DNA from: JASGMR01 sp963664675 | Lineage (GTDB): Bacteria > Thermotogota > Thermotogae > Petrotogales > Kosmotogaceae | Length of the DNA stretch: 64,000 bases | NCBI GenBank assembly: GCA_963664675.2 | Contig: CAXXLB010000020.1 | Span: 87,989 to 151,988, forward strand | Reading direction: 5' to 3' | Shown: positions 55,724-64,000 of the stretch, piece after piece | Position numbering within the stretch: the first letter of the stretch is position 1 | Layout of the letters: every line of letters begins with the position of its first letter | Notes under the pieces: model-generated | Databases searched by the model: none | The model's input: only the letters and a program-made list of their open reading frames with translations | Told to the model about the DNA's origin: nothing | Program-made: the position numbers and the translations under genes

Positions 55724-56060
55724 ACCTGATCATTTGTTTTAGTTTTTTATATTGTCGATTAAGATAAGAAAAAAATCACTTCACTCCTGATATAAATATA
55801 TCACAAATCATACGAAATACGAATTTATGAGGAGCAGTGGCTAGTATATAAGTGTCTGGTGCCTTGTGAAAAAGCAAACATCATAAAACAAAAAAATTAA
55901 TCCTTATACAATTTGTTTGTCCACCGTTAAGCCATCGTTCAACTATTGTTCTACAATTCCTTAAAAGCTTGAAGGTAAAAAAGCTGAAAGATCAAGAGCA
56001 GAAAGGCTAAAATTAAAATTAATTCTTATACAACTGTTTAACAATCGCCCGACTCTTATT
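55724..56060 (+). repeat. composite intergenic repeat, copy A
   Basis: In order on the plus strand: AGTGTCTGGTGCCTTGTG (55851-55868), ACATCATAAAA (about 55878), GTTCAACTATTGTTC (55937-55951) and then purine-rich octamer-like units AAAAGCTTGAAGG, AAAAAAGCTGAAAG, CAGAAAGGCTAAAA (to about 56012). The same modules in the same order occur inverted at 60840-61192 (copy B). No open reading frame. Confidence 0.6.
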
Positions 56061-56132
56061 CGACTATACTATAGTTTTTCAATTACAATGAAATAATACG
56101 GGATTTTATCAAAGAGTATTATCTTTTGAGTG

Positions 56133-56167
56133 TATAATATAGTCATGCAACTAATCACAACTAATCA
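56133..56167 (+). promoter_or_regulatory. toxin-antitoxin promoter with 10-base tandem repeat
   Basis: TATAAT at 56133-56138, then CAACTAATCA repeated exactly twice (56148-56157, 56158-56167) across the expected first transcribed bases. A plausible operator for antitoxin autoregulation. GAGGAGG ribosome site follows before ATG 56189. Confidence 0.5.
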
Positions 56168-56188
56168 AATGTTATTCGAGGAGGATTT

Positions 56189-56383
56189 ATGAAAGAAAAA
56201 GATTTGATTATTAGTGAAATTGAAGATCTTCCTTCGGAAAAATTGTACGAAGTTTTGGATTTTATAAAGTTTCTCAAACAAAAATATAAAAAGAATCTTA
56301 TAGAAACAGTTCTGGCCAATGAAAATTCTTTAAAAAAGGATTGGATGTCGCCGGTGGAGGAAGAAGCGTGGAAAGACTTATAA
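56189..56383 (+). CDS. antitoxin, DUF2281-like
   Basis: 64 residues: IEDLPSEKLYEVLDFIKFLK is the DUF2281 type start, followed by a polar tail ending VEEEAWKDL. Overlaps the toxin start by 16 bases. Small antitoxins of this type occur before MazF/PemK toxins. Confidence 0.75.
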   Translation: MKEKDLIISEIEDLPSEKLYEVLDFIKFLKQKYKKNLIETVLANENSLKKDWMSPVEEEAWKDL

Positions 56384-56673
56384 AGGGTGATGTGGTTGTA
56401 TTACCCTTTCCTTTTACGGATTTATCGGATTCCAAACGTAGACCGGCACTGGTATTGGCTAATCTGTCGGGTGATGATATTATTTTATGTCAGATAACAA
56501 GCAAATTCAAACATGATTTTTATTCTATAAAAATCTTTAACGAAGATTTTGAGTCCGGATCACTGAAAATCGAGAGCAATATCAGACCTAATAAAATTTT
56601 TACGGCAGATGAAAGTATTATTCTTTATAAAATTGGAACTTTAAAAAACCAAACATTGAATTGGAAAACTTAA
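56368..56673 (+). CDS. MazF/PemK-family toxin (mRNA interferase)
   Basis: 101 residues from GTG at 56368, well placed behind GGAGGAAG; an ATG at 56341 in the same frame has no ribosome site. GDVVVLPFPFTDLSDSKRRPALVL is the MazF start with the substrate-loop Arg-Pro, and ICQITSK-type and ESNIRPNKIFTADES segments follow. The last helix is short (LKNQTLNWKT). The other frame there reads IELENLIYHSLKHFLK, which looks like a normal MazF C-terminal helix, so a one-base shift near the end is possible. Expected to cut single-stranded RNA when not neutralised. Confidence 0.8.
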   Translation: MERLIKGDVVVLPFPFTDLSDSKRRPALVLANLSGDDIILCQITSKFKHDFYSIKIFNEDFESGSLKIESNIRPNKIFTADESIILYKIGTLKNQTLNWKT

Positions 56674-56812
56674 TTTATCATTCTTTAAAACACTTTTTGA
56701 AAAATATAATATTTTCTAAGAGATGGAGTGATAATAATAGGTGTAAAACTTTACCGGATGCAAAACATGGGTAGACTAAAAATCGGAGAACAACTGATCT
56801 TTAAATAATAAA

Positions 56813-56834
56813 GAGGCGGGACACTTTTCGCCTC
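56813..56834 (-). terminator. terminator of the third sugar ABC operon
   Basis: On the minus strand GAGGCG and CGCCTC pair around a 10-base loop and are followed by TTTATTATTT. It lies 29 bases past the MalG-type stop. Confidence 0.7.
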
Positions 56835-56862
56835 GCCTCATATAATGAATAATGCGAAGTGT

Positions 56863-57693
56863 CTATTTGATTGATCCTACGGTTATACCTCTCAGGAAAT
56901 ATTTCTGGAACGAGAAGAATACTATTATCATAGGTATGGCAGCGAAGGTAGCGGCCGCCATCAAATATGAATACTGCATAGGAACTTCTTCCTGTATCAG
57001 GGAGAGCCCAGCCTGTAAGGTTCTCATTTCATTTGTGTTCGTTATTATCAACGGCCAGAGGAAACTGTTCCACTGACCAACGAAGGTGAATATACCCAGC
57101 ACCGCAAGCGCTGGCTTCGAAATCGGCAGAACGATTTTCATAAACGTTTTAAACTCACCTGCTCCATCAATTCGCGCCGCTTCGAGCATTTCGGATGGAA
57201 CGGAAAGCATGAACTGTCGCATGAGAAACACACCAAACGGTGCCGCTATAGCCGGTAATATGAGCCCCGCATAAGTGTTTACAAATCCGAATTTTGCCAC
57301 GATAATATAAAGTGGAACCAATGTTACCTGAGTGGGTATCATCATGGAAGATATATAAACAGCAAATATCGCTTTTCTTCCTGGAAATCTTTTTTTTGCC
57401 AGAGAGTATCCCGCCATCGCGCAGAAGAAAACCTGTACAACTGTTACCGTTCCGGCCACTATTACGCTGTTCAGGGTCCACCTGAATATCATTTTCCGGG
57501 AAAAGAGATTGGCAAAGTTTTCTACGGATGGATCTTTTGGAATCAACTCGGGTGGAAATTTCATAGTGAGTGTCGGTTGAGTAAAGGCCGTGATGACCAT
57601 CCATAAAAGGGGAATAAAAGCCAGTAAACCCAGGATTCCCAGAATTATCAGTGAAATTGTCTTTTTTATATTTTTCTTAGTTTTTGCTTTCAT
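56863..57693 (-). CDS. sugar ABC transporter permease, MalG-type
   Basis: 276 residues from ATG 57693 (GAGGT upstream; a TTG at 57699 is also in frame). Six membrane segments, EAA motif MLEAARIDGAGEFKTFMKIV, and the ending YFLRGITVGSIK. Partner of the permease upstream, 9 bases apart. Confidence 0.92.
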   Translation of the reverse strand: MKAKTKKNIKKTISLIILGILGLLAFIPLLWMVITAFTQPTLTMKFPPELIPKDPSVENFANLFSRKMIFRWTLNSVIVAGTVTVVQVFFCAMAGYSLAKKRFPGRKAIFAVYISSMMIPTQVTLVPLYIIVAKFGFVNTYAGLILPAIAAPFGVFLMRQFMLSVPSEMLEAARIDGAGEFKTFMKIVLPISKPALAVLGIFTFVGQWNSFLWPLIITNTNEMRTLQAGLSLIQEEVPMQYSYLMAAATFAAIPMIIVFFSFQKYFLRGITVGSIK

Positions 57694-57702
57694 AATCAAA
57701 CC

Positions 57703-58617
57703 TCAATACTCAACATTCGAACCGAGCCACTTGAACTGGATTATTCCAAGAACGACCAGTATTACAAACATTATCATGGACATAGCTGATGCCAGTCCCA
57801 GATCATAATATTTGAACGCGGTTTCATACACCAGATAGGCTATGGTTAATGTCGAAAATTCGGGACCGCCCTGAGTCATAATATATATATTTGAAAATGT
57901 CTGAAAATTGGCTATTGTACCCATTATCATCGCATAAAGAATAGTCGGCTTCAAAAGCGGAAGTGTTATTTTCTTGAAGATAGCCCAGGATCCCGCTCCT
58001 TCTAATTCCGCCGCTTCAAAATAATATTCGGGTATGGAAGCCATGGCAGCCGAGAGCAGAACGATCGTGGAACCTCCCCCCATTATTACCTGCATCATAA
58101 TCAACGAAGGCATAGCTGTCATACTGTTTCCAAGCCATATTACCGGATCAATTCCGAAAAAGCTCAGAAAATAATTCAAAAGCCCGTACTGGGGATTGAA
58201 TACCCATAGCCATATCATAGCGATTATTACGGATGATGTTACATGCGGAAGATAGAATACCGCTTTAAAGAACGTCCTTATTTTTTTGTGGAAAGGGTAT
58301 ATAAGCACGGTTACTAACAGTGCCTTACCCAGCCATAAAGGGACCACTCCCAAAGTATATGCGAACGTATTTTTCAATGCTTTCCAAAACAATTCATCTT
58401 CAAATATATATTTATAATTATCTATACCGGTAAATGATTGCGAAAAGGCGTTGTAATCGAAGAAACTGAGATACATTCCCCACCCCACGGGAAGTAAAAA
58501 GAAAATGGCAAAAAGGGTTAAATGCGGGAGAACGAAAAAATATCCCGCCTTATTTTTCCAGATTTTTTTATACAGGGGGTATTTTGTTTTAACAATATTT
58601 GAATTCACGTTGTTCAT
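57703..58617 (-). CDS. sugar ABC transporter permease, MalF-type
   Basis: 304 residues from ATG 58617, which follows GGAGGAAGAA; the in-frame TTG at 58629 lies within that ribosome site. Six membrane segments; EAA motif YFEAAELEGAGSWAIFKKIT. No large external loop. Confidence 0.92.
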   Translation of the reverse strand: MNNVNSNIVKTKYPLYKKIWKNKAGYFFVLPHLTLFAIFFLLPVGWGMYLSFFDYNAFSQSFTGIDNYKYIFEDELFWKALKNTFAYTLGVVPLWLGKALLVTVLIYPFHKKIRTFFKAVFYLPHVTSSVIIAMIWLWVFNPQYGLLNYFLSFFGIDPVIWLGNSMTAMPSLIMMQVIMGGGSTIVLLSAAMASIPEYYFEAAELEGAGSWAIFKKITLPLLKPTILYAMIMGTIANFQTFSNIYIMTQGGPEFSTLTIAYLVYETAFKYYDLGLASAMSMIMFVILVVLGIIQFKWLGSNVEY

Positions 58618-58642
58618 TTCTTCCTCCAACCAGAAAAGTAAA

Positions 58643-58668
58643 ACCTCTCCGGCGTATGCCGAAGAGGT
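58643..58668 (-). promoter_or_regulatory. intercistronic hairpin between binding protein and permease
   Basis: ACCTCT.CGGC pairs with GCCG.AGAGGT around a GTAT loop, with one mismatch, directly after the binding-protein stop. On the minus strand it is followed by TTTTACTTTT, so it may be a partial terminator. Same position as the hairpin at 21089-21115. Confidence 0.65.
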
Positions 58669-58682
58669 AAGTTAAAAATTTT

Positions 58683-60038
58683 TTATTTCATTCTCTCAAT
58701 TACTTTATTTGATTCTTCAACAAAATAATCCAACGCTTCCTGAGGTGTCTTTGTACCACCAAAGGCTCCCTGAAGTGCACTCGTGAAATATTTGCTTATC
58801 TGGCTCCATGGGAATTCCTGTGAACCGAAGAAAGGCACCCCATATTCGCCTATGATTTCTGCGAATGCAGCGGCCTGTTCATTTCTGTATGGATCGTCCT
58901 GATAAAGAATTTCATTCACCGATTTTCTGGCCGTCAGGTAATTCAACGTTTCCAGAAGAGCTGTATTTTCGGCATTTGTAAGGAATTTAACGAATTCAAA
59001 TACCAGTTCTTTTTTCTCAGGATCATCCTGTTTGAAAGTTACGAATCCACCAGCACTCGAATATGCTGCAGGGTCTTCGCCCTCTAAGTGAGGGAATGGA
59101 GCTATAACGGGATAAAATTGTTCTGCTAACTGTCCTGAGTTTACATATCTTGTTATTCTGTTTATTTCGTAAGGTCCGCCAAATCCTATACTCGTTCTGT
59201 GAGAATGGAAATTTCCTATTTCGTCGTATACTCCCAAACCTTCTACACCCTTTGGAGCGTATCCGTATTTGTCCACCAGATCGACAACGAACTGCAATCC
59301 TGCAACCGCACCTTCGTCATTGAAAGTAACGATTGTTTCGTCTTCATTTGTCAATTTCCCACCGAAAGTATAGAGGAAGTTCATAACATTATGTATATTT
59401 GTATCCTTCGCTCCGAAACTTATCGCATAGTGATCCGTTTTACCATCGCCATCTTCATCCCATGTTAACTTATCACATGCATCGAGGAATTCTTCAATCG
59501 TCCAGCCTTCTTCCACAATTTTTTGCCAGTCGATTCCGGCCTTTTCAAAATCTGGTGTATAAAGAAGCATCGTGGCTCCCATCCCATTTGTTCCAAGATT
59601 CCATGGCCAAATATAATGTTCACCGTCGATTTCTCCCTCTTCGAGAGCCACTTCATAGTAATCCGCGAGATCTTCATCCGAGAGATACTCATCTATTGGT
59701 TCGAGCAATCCTGCTTTTGCCCATCTGCTGTCCCATACAGGTCCCTTGAATACATCGGGATTTGTTCCTGTGGCAATAGCCGCAGCCATTTTCTGGGAAT
59801 ATTCGGTATTACCGACAACGACATATTTAACCTCTACATCCGGGTGCAGTTTCATGAACTCTTCAGATACCCATTTTGGGAAGGCTTCACTATCTGCGGT
59901 CTGATCTGCGGGGAAACCGGGAGGTGTTATTCTCCAAGGATTAATCCACCACGTGATGGTTGTCTTACTGAATGCTAACCCTGTCAGAAAAATGGAAATC
60001 ATAAAAATGACAATGAAAATTTTTAAACTTTTTTTCAC
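58683..60038 (-). CDS. sugar ABC transporter substrate-binding protein
   Basis: 451 residues; signal peptide in residues 1-24 (VIFMISIFLTGLAFSKT). Mature start TITWWINPWRITPPGF, then VSEEFMKLHPDVEVKY and GTNPDVFKGPVWDS, typical of family-1 sugar binding proteins. The DEDGDGKTDHYAISFG loop resembles a calcium-binding site found in some members. Substrate unknown; the HAD gene upstream hints at a sugar phosphate intermediate. Confidence 0.92.
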   Translation of the reverse strand: MKKSLKIFIVIFMISIFLTGLAFSKTTITWWINPWRITPPGFPADQTADSEAFPKWVSEEFMKLHPDVEVKYVVVGNTEYSQKMAAAIATGTNPDVFKGPVWDSRWAKAGLLEPIDEYLSDEDLADYYEVALEEGEIDGEHYIWPWNLGTNGMGATMLLYTPDFEKAGIDWQKIVEEGWTIEEFLDACDKLTWDEDGDGKTDHYAISFGAKDTNIHNVMNFLYTFGGKLTNEDETIVTFNDEGAVAGLQFVVDLVDKYGYAPKGVEGLGVYDEIGNFHSHRTSIGFGGPYEINRITRYVNSGQLAEQFYPVIAPFPHLEGEDPAAYSSAGGFVTFKQDDPEKKELVFEFVKFLTNAENTALLETLNYLTARKSVNEILYQDDPYRNEQAAAFAEIIGEYGVPFFGSQEFPWSQISKYFTSALQGAFGGTKTPQEALDYFVEESNKVIERMK

Positions 60039-60053
60039 ATAATCACCCCTTTA

Positions 60054-60638
60054 TCAAAGAATAAAATCACTCTCTAAATCTCTCTCTAATTCCTCCGGAG
60101 TTCTGAATAAATAAGATTTTATGTGCAGCTTTTCTGCTTTCTCAATATTCTCCCTTGTATCGTCAATGAAAACGGCTTCTTCTGCAGAGGAATTCTCGGT
60201 TTCCAGAATCTTTTCATAAAAATCACTGTCCGGTTTTGAAAAACCTATTAAATGTGACGCATAAACTTTATCGAACAGATCGTAATCCCCACGTTTTTTA
60301 TGAATATTGTAGTGGGGAGTTATAGTATTTGTTCCGGCTATCACTCTGTACTTTTCCTTTAATCTTTTTATAACCTCCAGAGTTTTAGTATCAATAACAG
60401 GATTGAAAAAACTTTCAAACAGATCTTCATTAATACTTATCCCCGATTTTTTCTCAAAGTGATTCCAGAATTTATCCATTGAAATCTTTCCCGTTTGAAT
60501 TCCCTTTAATTTTTCAACACCCGCATATTTGATGAAATCAGACTTTGAAATATTCAGTTTTTTGCAAATATCTGGAACTACGTTTGTGTTTTTTGCTAAA
60601 ACCCCACCAATATCAAAAATTATTAAATTCCCTTTCAT
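60054..60638 (-). CDS. HAD-superfamily phosphatase (YihX-like)
   Basis: 194 residues. Motif I is FDIGGVL, with Gly where most phosphatases have the second Asp, as in YihX (DLGNV), an alpha-glucose-1-phosphatase. Motif II GTNTIT, motif III Lys in GFSKPDSDFYEKIL, motif IV VFIDDTRENIEKAEKL. First gene of the third sugar ABC operon, so a sugar phosphate substrate is plausible. No Shine-Dalgarno; a TATAAT lies 7 bases before the ATG. Confidence 0.85.
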   Translation of the reverse strand: MKGNLIIFDIGGVLAKNTNVVPDICKKLNISKSDFIKYAGVEKLKGIQTGKISMDKFWNHFEKKSGISINEDLFESFFNPVIDTKTLEVIKRLKEKYRVIAGTNTITPHYNIHKKRGDYDLFDKVYASHLIGFSKPDSDFYEKILETENSSAEEAVFIDDTRENIEKAEKLHIKSYLFRTPEELERDLESDFIL

Positions 60639-60645
60639 AAAATAA

Positions 60646-60651
60646 ATTATA
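60646..60651 (-). promoter_or_regulatory. -10 box seven bases before the HAD start
   Basis: TATAAT on the minus strand at 60651-60646. Transcription would begin at or next to the ATG (60638), giving a leaderless message, consistent with the absence of a ribosome site. Confidence 0.45.
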
Positions 60652-60839
60652 AACTACTCTAACAAAATTAATATTAAGGTAAAATAAATAAGTGTAGTAA
60701 ATTTCAAAAAATATTTCTTTTGTTTGTATATTTTCAGCGCGGAGGCCGAACAATTGTGAAACAGTGTGAAAGAGAATGTGCAGAGAAAGAATCATAAGAG
60801 AACATAAAATAGAAAATAAAAGAAAAACATAGTTCAGTC

Positions 60840-61192
60840 AAGCTTCAGCAATTCAGTTTTTCGGCCTTTTAGCCTTTTTGCTCTTTAACTTTTAAGCCCT
60901 TTGGCCTTTCAGCTTTTTAACTTTTCAGTTTTTCCCGTTATCTATTTACCAATTCTCTGTTTTCTATTGCGCTTTTTCGCTCTTGAGCTTTTTCAGCCTG
61001 TTATCCGTTTACATTTCTCTGTACTGTTTTTCAGCTTTTAGGCTTTTGAACAATAGTTAAACAATAGGAAGCGATGAGAAAGAAGTTGGAAAACTATTGT
61101 ACTAAAGATCAGGTGTTCTCCAATTTTTATTCCACTCCTTTAAGGGTTTTTATGATGTCTTTCTATGCACAATACACGAGGCACTAGACACT
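60840..61192 (-). repeat. composite intergenic repeat, copy B (inverted)
   Basis: On the minus strand, in the same order as copy A: AGTGTCTAGTGCCTCGTG (61192-61175, 16 of 18 identical to A), ACATCATAAAA, GTTTAACTATTGTTC (61062-61048, 14 of 15), then a long run of octamer-like units such as AAAAGCCTAAAAGCTGAAAA and AAAGGCCAAAGGGCTTAAAA down to about 60840. No gene. The two copies bracket the toxin-antitoxin pair and the third ABC operon. Confidence 0.6.
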
Positions 61193-61218
61193 GTCTTACA
61201 TGCACTAAATCCTAAACA

Positions 61219-62941
61219 CTATATACTGTCGTTTTTCTTTTCACAGTCTTCTCTATTAAATTTAAATCCTTCGTTGAAAATATCGAGACAGGCTTTTACT
61301 ACCCTTTCATCGAAGAGGATTCCCGCATTTTCTTTTATATATTCAAGCACTTCTTCAATTTTGAAGGCCGGTCTGTAAGGTCTGTGCGAAGACATCGCTT
61401 TTACTACATCGGCAACACAAAGTATTCTCGCCTGCAACAATATTTCTTCACCTGTTAATCCGTTGGGATATCCTGTCCCATTAACTTTTTCATGATGTTG
61501 CAGAATTATTTCTTTTACCGGTTGATCAAAATCTATATCACTCAATAATTCACAGGACTTAACGGGATGTTCTTTTATCATTTCATATTCAAGTTCCGAT
61601 AAACCAGAGGCTTTATTTAATATTTCCGTTGGTATACGAAGTTTTCCTATATCATGTAAAACGGCCGCTATTTTTAACCCTTCGTGCTCTTCCGATGATA
61701 AATTCAATCTTTTTCCAATTTCTTCTGCTAAACAGGCCACTTCATTTTGATGCCCTGACGTGTATGGATCTTTCATATCGACTATTTTACTGTATGATTT
61801 TATGAAAACATCAAAATTTCTTTTCAATTTTTTGTATGCTTCATCCTTTTCCATTTTCTTAAAACTTATTTCTTTAAAATAAGTTTCTACTTTTTCAAAA
61901 AGGCTATTCAATGTCCATTTTAATTCGTAAAGAAAATCGTGTTCTTTCAACGGTATTCGCCTGAACTCATTTTTCTTAATATCTATATCGGAAATGGCAT
62001 TACTCAATTCAATTATCGGTCTGAACATATATTTATTCTGGAGCAGGAGAAATACGCTGAATGTTCCTAAAAGCATCAACGAAACAATTATAAATATAAA
62101 TGTTATCTGGTTTATTGAAACCATGTATTCTTCCACGGGTATATATCCAACTAGAACCCAGTTTGAATCTTCAACTGGCAAATAAGACAAATATCCTTTG
62201 TAATCTTTTTTATCGATGCTTATCAAATTATCTTCATAAGTATTTTCCACTATTCCTTCTAATTCATCTTTAAATTCTTCCGGAATTTGAATGAAAGAGA
62301 GTTCACTTTTATCGAAAGTTATCGTCGAATGAGCGATTATCTGCTCTTGATTATTTGTAATGAGTGTAAATCCATTTGGAGAAATATTTGAGGCTTTGAC
62401 TTTATTTATAATATTTTGAAGTGATATATCTCCCCCGACTACCCCTATTATTTCTCCTTCTTTTTCAACGGGACTCGCAATGGTTATTATGATGTCATCT
62501 TTGCTCGCATTGTATAAAAGCTTCTGTCATGACGGTATATCTCTTTGAAATTGCCGATAAATACCATGGCCTATCGCGTAAATCAAGACCTTCCGAAGGA
62601 ATCCAGCCGCTTCCATTGATCATTTTATTTTCGATACTCAAATAATAAATAGAGTAAAAGGCCTTATTTTCTCCCATTTTCAGCTTTAGAAAATTCAAAA
62701 TTCCTGTTTCATCGAACTCCACATTTTCGATAAACCTTGCAGTTTCTTCAATTGTACCGATATTTTTCGAAATCCATTTATGAAGATCATCCTCAAGGAG
62801 GTTTATTTTTAAATCCATTATATACTTTGTTTCTTTTTCTACAGTATCTTTACTCCAATTATACTGAATGAAAAGAGACAAAAAAATAATCGATAATATT
62901 GATAAAATAAGAATCAGTTCAATTTTCAATATCTTTTTCAT
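61219..62941 (-). pseudogene. dCache-HAMP-HD-GYP phosphodiesterase, one-base frameshift
   Basis: Begins MKKILKIELILILSILSIIF (membrane segment 1), followed by a dCache sensor (RDRPWYLSA). The frame stops at 62495 with TEAFIQCEQR*. Dropping one base in the stretch at about 62510-62520 continues as FYNASKDDIIITIASPVEKE and runs unbroken to 61219: rest of the sensor, membrane segment 2 (ITFIFIIVSLMLLGTFSVFL), a HAMP-like linker and an HD-GYP domain with HDIGKLRIPTEIL, HPVKSCELL and HHEKVNGTGYPNGL. About 574 residues in all. An extracellular ligand would control c-di-GMP breakdown. Error or true lesion cannot be told here. Confidence 0.82.
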
Positions 62942-63284
62942 AATTCTTTATCGCCCACTCGCTAATAATCATACAAACAATGTACTGTATTTTATCACAA
63001 TCTTAATTGACTTTTTCATCCGTCCATAGAGCATCGAATACAAAATAAAATGATAAATCCTCCTGTATTTCCCTAAGAACTCGTTATCTTCTTTATTCAC
63101 TGTATACTGAATACTGTTTTGTTTTCTATTCTATTCTATTTCACATATACTTTTCTCTGTCATATTTTTCTTTATCTATATTATTTTTACCCGTTCTCTT
63201 GTAGATCATACCCGTATATCGGCTACCAAAAACATACACATTTTCCGGATCTCGCGCTTTCCCGCCTTCAATCAACAACATTTT
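62942..63284. other. intergenic region, no gene seen
   Basis: About 340 bases with short-period runs (TTCTATTCTATTCTATTTC near 63125) and no clear open frame, hairpin or promoter. It separates the HD-GYP gene from the AEC transporter on the same strand. Confidence 0.4.
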
Positions 63285-64000
63285 TTAAATTTTGAGTAAT
63301 GAAAGCAACACAGGAATTGATATCAGGCTCAATACTGTTGATACAACAACCCCTTTTGTTCCAAAAACATAATCCGAATCATACTTCATAGCGAATACTG
63401 TAATACTTACTGCAGCAGGCATAGCGGACAGAACAATTGGAATTCCTTTCACCAGTGGTGACAAATCAAATGGTAGCAATAACAGGTACATAATGAAAGG
63501 AACGATTGCCAGTTTTACCACAGAATACACAATCAATCGGGAATCTTTGAAAATATCTGAGAGTTTCGCACCTCCTATAGTCGCACCGATTATTATCATA
63601 GCCAGGGGAGTGGTTGAATTGCCGAGAAGTTCCAGTGATTCCTGCAGGAAAAATGGCAGTTTAATAGAAAAAAGAAAAAGGGAAAAACCTATCACAATAG
63701 AAATAATCCCGGGGTTTACAAACATCTTTTTCAAATTCAGTTTATTTTCAGATTTACTTATTAATGCTATCCCCAGTGTCCACGAAAGAATATCAAACCA
63801 GATATTCAATATTGACGCATAAAAAATACCAGATTTTCCGAATACGATCGATATGATAGGATAGCCGATGAATCCCACATTTCCAAAAATGACTATATAT
63901 CTGAATATGAATTTTTCCTTGTCGGTTCCTCTCACTGATTTAGAAAAAATCCAGGATACAAAAAGAAGCATACCATACATAAGTGGACCAAGAGCGAATA
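63285..64000 (-). CDS. AEC-family transporter, partial, runs off right edge
   Basis: C-terminal 238 residues visible; the frame stays open through 64000 (FALGPLMYGML matches FALGPVMYGML of the copy at 50873-51796). Roughly four of five residues are shared with that copy along the whole visible length, for example LPFDLSPLVKG and NSTTPLAMIIIGATIG. A recent duplicate, separated by about 12 kb. Substrate unknown. Confidence 0.88.
   Translation of the reverse strand, partial: FALGPLMYGMLLFVSWIFSKSVRGTDKEKFIFRYIVIFGNVGFIGYPIISIVFGKSGIFYASILNIWFDILSWTLGIALISKSENKLNLKKMFVNPGIISIVIGFSLFLFSIKLPFFLQESLELLGNSTTPLAMIIIGATIGGAKLSDIFKDSRLIVYSVVKLAIVPFIMYLLLLPFDLSPLVKGIPIVLSAMPAAVSITVFAMKYDSDYVFGTKGVVVSTVLSLISIPVLLSLLKI

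Noticed and set aside
60613..60795. 60-codon minus-strand frame before the HAD gene
   Set aside because: No ribosome site, overlaps the HAD start and promoter, and has no recognisable sequence.

Overview
The window looks like the chromosome of a low-G+C, sugar-fermenting anaerobic bacterium. Three CUT1-type sugar ABC transporter operons, a GH13 glycosidase, a GH65 phosphorylase with beta-phosphoglucomutase, a giant BadF/HgdC-type activase, frequent GTG/TTG starts and tight operons would suit Thermotogota (Petrotogales/Kosmotogales-like). No rRNA or tRNA was recognised, so this placement is only a guess; Halanaerobiales-like Firmicutes are an alternative.

Layout. 1-7194 (minus): export cluster with an ABC-2 ATPase, two ABC-2 permeases, three TMD-NBD exporters (the last runs off the left edge) and two small proteins. 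7595-12930 (plus): LacI-controlled maltodextrin-type operon (LacI, binding protein, two permeases, GH13 enzyme). 13216-17682 (minus): Fur regulator and double-ATPase activase behind a Fur box. 18332-25666 (minus): GH65 phosphorylase, LacI, binding protein, two permeases and beta-phosphoglucomutase, a complete import-and-phosphorolysis route. 25974-26656: AlkD-like gene split by a -1 shift at a dnaX-type slippery heptamer. 26845-40456 (minus): a large signalling locus (below). 41657-43708 (plus): alpha/alpha-toroid protein and zinc-ribbon methyltransferase. 43792-48213 (minus): second ABC-2/exporter cassette, paralogous to the first. 48895-52392 (minus): tandem GNAT, nitroreductase, AEC transporter, SnoaL-like protein. 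52442-55699: decayed DNA with an IS150-like element, a candidate structured RNA and a TPR pseudogene. 56189-60638: MazF-type toxin-antitoxin pair (plus) and a third sugar ABC operon with a HAD phosphatase (minus), bracketed by inverted copies of a composite repeat. 61219-64000: frameshifted dCache-HD-GYP protein and a second AEC transporter.

The most interesting system is at 26845-40456. It opens with a receiver-domain protein whose C-terminal helical domain resembles the KaiC-binding domain of KaiA, then kaiB, then a two-domain kaiC with the phosphorylation residues and KaiA-docking tail of clock KaiC. This is a KaiA-KaiB-KaiC arrangement outside the usual cyanobacterial context. It is followed, with short gaps, by a receiver-PAS-GGDEF-HD-GYP protein, a poly-HAMP hybrid kinase, CheR and CheB domains, a receiver-PAS kinase and a single-domain response regulator. 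A Kai timer or ATPase feeding c-di-GMP and two-component outputs is a reasonable hypothesis. Both the KaiA-like gene and kaiB carry one-base frameshifts here.

Several other genes (AlkD-like, HD-GYP, AlbA_2-like) also carry single-base frameshifts and a TPR gene has two nonsense codons. Either the assembly has indel errors or part of this region is decaying; re-reading raw reads at these positions decides which.
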